From assembly GCF_040436345.1 (NCBI RefSeq), contig NC_133218.1, positions 2,790,021 through 2,854,020 of the forward strand: a stretch of DNA of 64,000 nucleotides, written 5' to 3'. The notes under the pieces are model-generated. The model worked only from the letters and a program-made list of their open reading frames with translations. It was not told where the DNA came from and made no database searches. Both the position numbers and the translations under genes were made by a program. This DNA comes from Pagrus major. Taxonomy: Eukaryota > Chordata > Actinopteri > Spariformes > Sparidae. Below, in pieces: positions 12,208 to 25,999 of this stretch. How positions within the stretch are numbered: the first letter of the stretch is position 1; each line of letters starts with the position of its first letter.

Positions 12208-12327
12208 ATGGGACCCAAGAACCAGACAGGAGTTTTCCGTTTTTTCTCAACAGTCGTCGCTCCTCGGCCATGCCACGATGCTGATGATACCTCTGCTGGT
12301 GTTGCTGAGCCTGTTGGATCCCGTTAG
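12208..12327 (+). other. Overlapping upstream ORFs in the fgf3 leader
   Basis: Two upstream ATGs sit in the presumed leader. One at 12208 opens a 39-codon frame ending at 12327, past the fgf3 start. The other at 12270 opens a four-codon frame ending at 12284, overlapping the fgf3 ATG at 12278. Both are out of frame with fgf3 and would favour leaky scanning or low translation. Whether they lie in the mRNA depends on the true transcription start. Confidence 0.45.
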
Positions 12328-12521
12328 TCCCCGGGTCAGCTGCGCCCCGGGCCAGGCTTGCGACCCCCGGCAGCGGAGGGACGCTGGGGGCCGCGGAGGA
12401 GTATACGAACATCTCGGAGGTGCGCCGAGACGCAGGAAGCTCTACTGTGCTACTAAATATCATTTACAAATCCATTCTAATGGGAAAATAGATGGATCAT
12501 TGGAGGAGAACAACCAGTTCA
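12278..12521 (+). CDS. fgf3: fgf3 exon 1
   Basis: Encodes residues 1-81 plus the first base of Ser82. The donor A|GTGAGT follows 12521 (phase 1). It holds the signal peptide and the first core strands. A stop in the same frame at 12206-12208 limits any N-terminally extended form to at most 23 codons. Confidence 0.95.
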
Positions 12522-12915
12522 GTGAGTATTCACTTGGTTTTACGAATAGCGAACTGCACTAACACAGGCAAAACTATGACAGACAGATATAATGACAGTG
12601 GACCTATAATAACAGAGAGTGTTAATGTAACGCTGTGTGATCTATTGGGTGAACATTTTTCATCAAAGACATGTGGTCAAGCTGTGAAATGAAAGTTGTG
12701 TTTTTACGCAAAATGGTTGAATGAAACAAAAATAATAGGTACAATACATGTTATGATTAGAATGTATCAGAATTTACAGTATTCAATATTTGCTAAGGGA
12801 GAAGGTCACGTTGTGATATTCAAGATGATCTATGATGATAATCTATCAGAGTTTCACTGGCAGTAACCTAGTCAAGCGCGTCCGTAGATGTCCGTCGGTG
12901 TGTGTGTGTTTGCGT

Positions 12916-12993
<78 letters not shown>

Positions 12994-14238
12994 ATAGCTG
13001 CCGACATGCAGGTTTATCTCTATTAGAAGCATCAACTAAAGTAACATCCGGGCGGGACAAAGGCGCTGTCCTAACAGATGTATTTATCTAATCAGCGGCC
13101 ATTAGAGGCTTTCTACAGCGCTGAATAGGCCATTGACTAATCAAGCACTGATTAAAAGAGCCAATAAACGCGCTGTTTGGCAAAGAAGGTGACAAATACA
13201 ACTGGAAATGTATTATTTTACTGTAAAAATTAATTTGAACTGAAATTTGCTGTGCAATTTTTACATATGCTTTTCCAGCTTCAAAGATTCACACATCCAC
13301 AGAGAAAAACAGAATGATCTTTGAAAGGATTTTTTACCATGATGAAGTTAATATATATTCTCCGCAGCCATGCAGCACACAGATGTTAAGCCGTATAACT
13401 GTTGTACATTTATCTGTCTTTCAGGCATCATGGAAATCACAGCAGTGGATGTGGGTGTTGTGGCCATAAAAGGGCTTTTCTCAGGCAGATATCTGGCCAT
13501 GAATGATAAAGGGCGGCTGTATGCTTCGGTGGGTACAGATGTCATGTCATCATCTAATGTGTCACCTTCTCTCCAACACTTCTAGCTCCTGTTTGACACA
13601 GGCCCAGAGGCAGCAGGTTAAAGGCCTCATATATGACAAAATGCTGTACTGTTTACCTACTGTAACATTACATATTTATCTGGTGTACAATGCATTGTTT
13701 TGTGGCTGATTTAGTGTCTGGCAGTAGTGGCAGTCTGTGTTGTGGGAGCCCATACAGAGCTAAGAGGAATGGAAACTTTCACAGTGTCTTTGAGAGATTG
13801 TCCTGTTGTCCATCACAAATGTGGCTCACTCTTTCCTCCTTTCTTACCTCCCCCCAGGAAGTGTTCAACAGAGAGTGTGAGTTTGTGGAGAGGATTCATG
13901 AGTTGGGGTACAACACCTATGCATCCCGCCACCATTCCACAGAGCAGCCGCTGCCATCAGGGGGCGGCAGCAGCAAGCGACGAGCCAGTGCCAAGCGACA
14001 GTGGTACGTTTCCATTAATGGCAAGGGCCGGCCACGACGAGGCTTTAAAACCCGAAGCACGGACAAAGCCTCACTTTTCCTGCCTCGGGTTCTGGGCAAC
14101 AAGGACCATGAGATGGTGAGGCGACTGAGGGACAGTCAGAGTGTACACCACCACATGCATCACCACGGCAGCAGCGGTGATCGCCGGAGACGCCGGCATC
14201 GTGCCAGGAAAAGCCAGGCCCAAAGGCCAGATAACTGA
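12278..14238 (+). CDS. fgf3: Fibroblast growth factor 3 (three-exon gene)
   Basis: Secreted FGF ligand that acts through FGF receptors with heparan sulfate; in vertebrates it patterns ear, hindbrain and pharyngeal tissue. Coding exons 12278-12521, 13425-13528 and 13858-14238 join in frame (244+104+381 bases) to 242 aa; human FGF3 is 239. Residues 1-18 form a hydrophobic signal peptide. [20 protein letters not shown] (34-53) and [11 protein letters not shown] (54-64) match FGF3 closely. [20 protein letters not shown] is core beta-trefoil, and [19 protein letters not shown] and [11 protein letters not shown] mark the receptor/heparin-binding half. The tail is His- and Arg-rich, as in other FGF3 proteins. 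The Asn-Gly-Ser sequon of mammalian FGF3 reads Asp-Gly-Ser here (residues 72-74). The ATG has A at -3. fgf4 follows 8.2 kb downstream on the same strand. Confidence 0.97.
12522..13424 (+). other. fgf3 intron 1
   Basis: 903-bp GT-AG intron. It contains a compound (GT)n(AG)25 microsatellite (12899-12990), followed by a complex stretch at about 13040-13190 with paired CTAATCAG and GACTAATCAAGCACTGATTA motifs that could be regulatory. The acceptor is TATCTGTCTTTCAG|GC. Confidence 0.9.
12899..12990. repeat. Compound (GT)n(AG)25 microsatellite in fgf3 intron 1
   Basis: Interrupted GT run 12899-12940, then a perfect AG run 12941-12990. Confidence 0.97.
13425..13528 (+). CDS. fgf3: fgf3 exon 2
   Basis: A 104-bp middle exon encoding the end of Ser82 through Ser116 (IMEITAV... 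to GRLYAS). It is followed by donor GTGGGT and ends in phase 0. The 104-bp length is shared with fgf4 exon 2 and is characteristic of the FGF family. Confidence 0.95.
13858..14238 (+). CDS. fgf3: fgf3 exon 3
   Basis: Acceptor CCCCCCAG|GAA. Encodes residues 117-242, starting [19 protein letters not shown] and ending QRPDN before TGA at 14236-14238. It contains a Gly/Ser-Lys/Arg insert (about residues 147-161), the [11 protein letters not shown] heparin-binding segment, FLPRVL, and a His-rich plus Arg-rich tail that is probably heparin/nuclear-targeting in character, as reported for FGF3. Confidence 0.95.
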   Translation, partial: EVFNRECEFVERIHELGYNTYASRHHSTEQPLPSGGGSSKRRASAKRQWYVSINGKGRPRRGFKTRSTDKASLFLPRVLGNKDHEMVRRLRDSQSVHHHMHHHGSSGDRRRRRHRARKSQAQRPDN

Positions 14239-15340
14239 GCAGAGTTTAAGAGGGGGGAGTTGACCCCATGGCCCTATGATTCATCCAAACATGGACCTCT
14301 GATCTTGGCACATACTGTAGCTTTATTACAATGATGACTGGAAAAAAAACAGTTTGGATCCTGCCTTCTGGATTATTCAAAGCCTTTGTCGGTCGTGGAT
14401 TCACAGACGAAGATGGAAAGAAGGGCCACCCCAAGCTTTGGGGCACATTTATTAAGGAGACTTTGACATGCACACACACACACACAAACATACACACACA
14501 CACACACACACACAGCTGTGTAATCTTTTATTTACTGACATCTGACTTCTTTACAATGCTACTGTCTTGTAAACAAACTTATTATTGTAGTTGAAAACGT
14601 CCATACTTTGTAAAGGTTCTAATTTTGTTCAAGACATCATTTTACCATTAACTTCCAACTTCTAACTTACCAACCTCTTCAAAGCAGTGCTATTGTTGTA
14701 AATACATTATGTACTATGCATGTACAGTGAATTTACAGCCTTTCATTTGTCAAAAGCTGAAATGACAAACACAATATAATATTTTGCTATTTTGAAGTGC
14801 TGCAAACATGACAGATACTGAAGAGAAGACATAACACAGCCAAGCACTTTTTGTAAGATTCACATAAAGAAGCAAATGGACACTCAGACGGGATCCTGTT
14901 TATATTTGTGACATTCTTACAATGTGATAGTCTACTGTAAACTTAAAGATGTATTTGTATATTGGTCTAATGATAAGAATATTTATTTGGTGCCTGTGGT
15001 GTAAGTTATTGATAAGACTATTTCTGCATTTTACGATGTTGCTGTTTGTTTTCACTCTGCACCTGCTTCCGACATAAAACACAATGGTACTGACCTGAGG
15101 AAATAACTGGTTGATTTCTTTCAACATTTCTTTGATTTGTTGACACACGTTTTCACAGCCCTCAAAATGTTATTTTCCCTTAAGAAAAAGTGTTTTCATG
15201 GTTTAGTGCAGAGGAACATGCAGCTGCTTACACTTACAAATGCCAACACCAGCATTCAAGAGACATTATACTCTAAAATCAGATTTTTTTTTTAAATTAA
15301 GGTCAATATTTGTAAAAAAAAAAAAAAAAAAAAAAGAAAA
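14239..15340 (+). other. Probable fgf3 3' untranslated region
   Basis: AT-rich DNA after the stop, with a CA microsatellite (14471-14514), a TGTAAATA Pumilio-like site near 14697 and a genomic A-tract (about 15314-15335). No clear AATAAA was found, so the transcript end is unknown. Confidence 0.4.
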
Positions 15341-15699
15341 AAATTCTATGTGGAAAACTTTTTTGAGTTGATGAAGTGTTATTTTCAGTTTGTGTTTCTT
15401 CGGTTCTGTCAGCCACAGATCTTTGAGGGCAGGCTGCTTGAAACACACAAAAGAAGGTTTTTTTTTCAGCAAAAAGTTTAAAACAGCAGGTATCCTGACC
15501 CAATTTGCTTCTCCACATTTTCTTAATTATATACAGCTTATCTTCTGTTAAGCTGCCCTCTTCAAACGAAACCTGATTTACATCAAATTTCACTGGTAAA
15601 TATCCATGACAGCTACTGTCAATACATTGTAAATGGTCATCCATCAGCAGTCTCTTGATTAATTAATAGTACTTAATTATTAGTAATAATATCATAGTT

Positions 15700-16700
15700 T
15701 TCATACAAAATCACATATCATTTTATTATGATTTGGGGGATTAAAGGCCTACACAGAGAACAGCCTGCTGGGCCATGTTTCTCCTGACCAGTAGTAGACA
15801 GGTGTGCTTGTTACACTGTTAGCTAGGTTTATTATAACTTGGAGGGAGGGGGTGCATTTAGAGTGCTAGCCCCTCACCCCCTTCTCTCTCTCTCCACATG
15901 AGACCTTATCCCTTTCTCCCTGCTGCAGCTCATTTGTTAAAGTGCCGCACCTGTTGCTGCAACACAACCGAGTAGAAACTACAAAGACGACCATCAATGC
16001 AAAATTCATCACAAGCAGCATTCGGAGTCTTTTGGATGTTCAGGTTTTTTCCTTGCCTCACTCTCATCTATAGGTAGCAGCATATAAAGCCTTGTCATCC
16101 TATACCTGCGGGCTGGGGAGGCTTCCTGGCTCGGACAATAGCTCCTCCCAAGGGGGGCCTGGGAAACGATGCCGCCTGAGACTTTTGGGCTTTTTTTGAA
16201 ACACCGACCAAAAGCCACAGACTTGATAAACAAGGCAGGTCCCCCTGAAAGCAGAAACTGTGTCATACAAAGTGTAGTACCTTGCTATGTTGTTATGAAT
16301 GCCAAACTCTAATATTACTCAATAGGAATGTGGGACTACAGAAGGTTAGGGCCTTTTGTGGCCCCTCTCTGTGCCTGTCTGTTTCATTTAGACACATTTA
16401 TCTATTGAATCTCTTCCTACATGCCCTTTCTGTCCATGACATCCCACTGAAGAATTTGGCCTACTAAGATTTATCAGCCCGGCAAAGAAAAAGGCATTCA
16501 TCCACAATATTCGATGGGCTGCTGGGGTGCAGGGTTAAGGATTCCTTTGATAGCATTTTAACATCAATTAAAGAATATCTAAATCATTGTCAGCCCATCA
16601 TTCAGAAAGGGATATACAGAGGGTCATTTTCACCACAGCTGCAAGAAACCAGGAATTAATGGGACACATATTTGTCCAGCTGAAAGTTCCTCAGAAAAAC
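15700..16700. promoter_or_regulatory. Candidate regulatory stretch between fgf3 and fgf4
   Basis: Complex DNA without simple repeats, 1.5-2.5 kb past fgf3. The part at about 16460-16640 looks most constrained: it has CCTTTGAT (a TCF/LEF-type core) near 16542, ATCAATTAAAGAATATCTAA near 16563, and GTCAGCCCATCATTC near 16590. The frame at 16009-16266 (-) has no recognisable domain. Function is inferred only from position and composition. Confidence 0.25.
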
Positions 16701-21741
<5,041 letters not shown>

Positions 21742-22277
21742 GTCTATTAACACATGTGACATTTGACAAACTTGACGAGTGTTTCAGTTGTAATATCAGA
21801 ACTGTGTAAACTCTTGGCAATGACAATGACAGCCTACTTATCATGCTGCAAACTCTCTATTTAGTCTTACCATTGTTTTCTATAAGGGCCCGGGACATGA
21901 TTTCCCTTCTGCCGTCTTAAGTTAGCGCTTTTTTTCATTTGGTTGAATTGGACCTGTGTTTTTTCCTGTTATTGTTCATTTATAGAACTGTCTCCTGTCT
22001 CGACACCACGGTCTGTTAACTTGGCCGTTTCCTATTTTACATCCTCCCATACATAAATTATGATATTCTGCTGCTGATAATGAAAGCCGCACACAAAGAA
22101 GTTTTTTTTTACTATAATAACGCCTTTATTCATTTATTTTCTACAAACTCCTGACTTTTCTCTCAGATAAGGCAGCTATTCATTCCAATAAAGCGTCTGT
22201 TGCGCCAGTCTGGAATGTGAAAATGTACTTTGTAGAAATCTTCTAAGTGTGGAGCTGTGATGTAATGTGTCTGCAGG

Positions 22278-22285
22278 TATAAATA
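22278..22285 (+). promoter_or_regulatory. TATA box, probable fgf4 promoter
   Basis: TATAAATA lies 193 bases before the fgf4 ATG, in GC-richer DNA. A CCAAT motif sits upstream near 22184. A start about 30 bases downstream (near 22308) would give a leader of about 160 bases. Confidence 0.55.
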
Positions 22286-22470
22286 TAGAGGCATGGTTGC
22301 ACAGCGTCCATGCAGATCAATGTCGCCCCGTCGTTGAGGTTAGTGCGCCTGTCGGTCTGGGAATGAGCGCAACTTCCACACGCTCTCTGCCGCGCCGCTG
22401 CTTCTTCTTTTTCTTCTCGCTTCATCGGGAAGGCAAACGTCAGGAGGCTGCTTTCAGAGCCAGACCCGGG

Positions 22471-22756
22471 ATGGGCTCTGTGGTGGCCCTGCAGACCGTC
22501 TTGGTACTGGTCCTTGTGACCGGACTGGCGGGATGCGTCCCCGGTCTGAACGGGACGGCGGATCGCTTGGAAGCCCTCTACTCACGGTCCCTGGCGCGGA
22601 TCCCGGGGGAAAAGCGGGAGGAGATAAGCCGGGACAGTGACTACCTCCTGGGCATAAAAAGGTTGCGGCGCCTCTATTGCAACGTGGGGATCGGCTTTCA
22701 TATTCAAGTGTTACCGGACGGTAGAATAACCGGAGTACACAACGAAAACCGCCACA
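22471..22756 (+). CDS. fgf4: fgf4 exon 1
   Basis: Encodes residues 1-95 plus the first base of Ser96. The donor A|GTAAGT follows 22756 (phase 1, as in fgf3). Confidence 0.93.
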
Positions 22757-25700
22757 GTAAGTTGTGTCAGTTATTTATCATAATTTAGGCTATATCCTGC
22801 CGACCATTTCCACACTTTCGACTTGTTCAGCCTGATGGAAGTGTAGGTCTGACTCACAGTTACTGGTTTCAAACGTAAATAACAAAAGCAAGGTTACTGT
22901 TGAAGTTAAGAAATTCTGTCAACAGGCTGAACTTTAGAGAATTAGAATGACTAAAACACTATACAGTTATTTGAGCATGTTTTACGGAGCTGTTAGGCCC
23001 ACGGCACCTGCTGACACCTGATCCCAACCTTTACTTTTCACTCCAGTATACGCTGCTGGATGAGATGCTGCTTCTGCTGTCAGTCAGTGAGCACTTCAGG
23101 CTACAGATAAGCCATTGTGCCAGGCGTTAGTGCCAACATCTGGAGTCCTTCCATAGTGCCGCTGAGCATGCATGTGCCGGTGCTTTCCGCCTTGTGTGTA
23201 ACCAGAGCTCGCTGTGATCCAGGCCAGCGGCGAGCCAGCAACTAAAGTTAGGACATGGCGCCTAGACCCATCTGTTAAGACAGATTAACCCAAGCAGTCC
23301 GGCCCAGACGAAGTCCTATACCGACTCACATGCAGACATAAAGAGAACATTTCAAACATTTCTGTACCTAACATGTCAAAGCTAATCCCTGTCCTCCCGT
23401 GTGCAGGACAGAACGCCTTATACAGTGGAGCTGACAGGCTGCCTGTTGTTTTTTCCTTGTACTATTTAAAGACAAGGCATACAAATTCAGGGAGATACAT
23501 TACAGAGAATCTCTGTGAGGAATTCAAGCTACTGTAAAGCATTTTAAAATGATATCAGTAACAAAGGACACACACACACACACACACAGAGAGAGAGACG
23601 AACACATAGCCTGCTGGAACACATCAGCTTGTCAAAGCCAAGTGAGAAACTGCACCAGCAGGGGTTCACTGAATCTTCAAATATCTCTGCATTTAATGAC
23701 TTTAATTTACTCTCACAGTGACTGATGAGTGAGAGCTATTTGGTCAGTTGTTACACCAAACCTCAGAAGAAATATTGTTCATTGTGTGACTTCTGAAACC
23801 CACACAATTTCACATCATGTCACACACACAAAATGACCGCACTATTTTTCTTCAGATAGTCTGAGGTATTTTAGTAGTTTGAGCCCAGTTTGGGAGTTCA
23901 GTTGGGTTAAAATAGCTTGGTTAACCTTAAACTGGCAAAAAAGTGTTTTGCTTTAATGTATCATTATGAAGTAAATGTTAATTGCACAGTGGCAATAGAA
24001 TAATGAGAATAATTAGATTGGTCCCCTTTAATCCTCGCTTCACTGTGCATTTGAAGAATGATTGATTTAGTCAGGCTGACAGCCTGGCACCATTTCTGTC
24101 TGCATCATCTCCATTATAGACTAAATGAATGAATACATGTTTTCTGTTGTTCTATAGTTACTACTCTGAGGAAAACTTAAACAATCCAGTTTACATATTT
24201 GCACCAATAATTATACTACTTGGAAATACTAGGTGTGGAAAAGTTGTCTTTCATTTAAGAATTCTCCCAGTTTGAATGCAGTCCACAAATTTTCATACAT
24301 ATATTTGTTTAAGGTATGAACCCAGAGTGAGATCAGGCTTAGAGGGCCACACCTGGCAAACCCAATAAAACAACTAAACAAAACAACTAAAGTCAATCTG
24401 CTTGTTATTGAGCATCAAATAGTTGACAAACTGTATCACCTGTAAACTGTTTGAAGATGTAAGTGCTCATCAGCATTTACAGATCAAATCCTAAATAGAA
24501 ATGGAAACTCTTTAGCTTTCTGATGAGCTCCTGACTGTCTAACTTATCTTTTGGGAAGAGTAACTAATCTATGGAGCAGCAACATTGGATCTCTCCATCA
24601 GAAGAATATGTTTCAGTGTGTGTGGTTTGTTTTCTCTGAAGGTCTTCTGCAGATCTCTCCAGTAGAGAGAGGAGTGGTGACTCTGATGGGCGTTCGCAGT
24701 GGACTCTTTGTGGCCATGAGCCGGCGAGGAAAGCTGTACGGATCTGTGAGTGTAGAACACTGTGACTGTCTGCCACTGTCTCATGCATCATTCAAATCCT
24801 TCTCTGCACTGCCAGAAATCAATCTCTGACTTTGTTGATTTTATATTTGTCTGCTGAGTGATGTGAAGCTAATGAGTCTAGAATACTGGAATCAGCAATA
24901 TCAAATAATCACCATAGTCCCTCCAGATTCATGAAACTCACAAATTCCCAGAGAAATACATAGGACATGACCATGGTGTGCTACAGCCCTTGTAATGGGT
25001 TAATTCTAATAATGCGATGACTCACACTTTAAGACTCAAATAAAAAAATCTAGTTCAGGATCTTGTGCAAAAAAACAACAGCAAAGATGACTCTTACACC
25101 GGACAAAACTTTAAATCGCTGAAACAAAACTTTCAGGAACAGGTTGTACCACCTGTTTGTAAGTTTAGCTGTGTTAGAACATAAATGCTCATTAGATGGA
25201 GATTTGCACATCACTAGAGGAAAAAGTTATAAAACTACAATCAATTAGTGGCACCACAGAGAAGTTGTTACTCAATAATAACACCCAGTGACTACAGAGG
25301 GCAAGTGTTACTTAGATAACTGTATCAATAGACAAGACTAGCTTGCTGATGTATGGCCTGTTGGGACTGAAGAGTAAAAGAAGTAATATGGAATTTGGTT
25401 GACATGTTTGACCTGACAAAATGCATTTATTAATGATGCAAACTGAAAAGATTTGAAAATCTAATAATCATACCATATATGTAAATGACAAATCATTACA
25501 CTAATAGACTAAATTACTTAAAGATGCAGTTTGTAAGATATGGCCAGAAGGGGTGTGCGATTCAACCCCAAAATATCGATACTATCAGTACTCTGTACTC
25601 CTTTTAAAGATCAAATCAATTGGATAGATACAAAAGGATCCATTTCAGTTTCTCTTATCTACGTTAAACCCACATAGTCATGAATGAGTAGAGCTGTTGA

Positions 25701-25944
25701 AAAGCGTTCCTTTTATCGTGAACACATGTAAGCCTGCTCTTTGCTTCTCCACTGCTGTGCTGTTGTCCTGTCGTGTGCACAACTTGCACAATGTGCACAT
25801 ACAGCTAGCTGACTAGTTTAATCTGACGTGCAGTGATGGTTGAACGAAAGAGGTGCATTGTTTGGAGCTATTTCACAGCTGCAAACTAAAACGTTGCGAA
25901 CTGTGATGTGTGTAGGAAGGCTGTGCACCACCCCAAACTTATTT

Positions 25945-25999
<55 letters not shown>

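Noticed and set aside
15266..15644. Minus-strand frames containing Phe runs
   Set aside because: They arise from the A-tract near the end of the fgf3 3' region.
22267..22470. N-terminally extended fgf4 start upstream of 22471
   Set aside because: The extension lacks signal-peptide character, contains a Phe run, overlaps the presumed leader right after the TATA box, and is not FGF-like.
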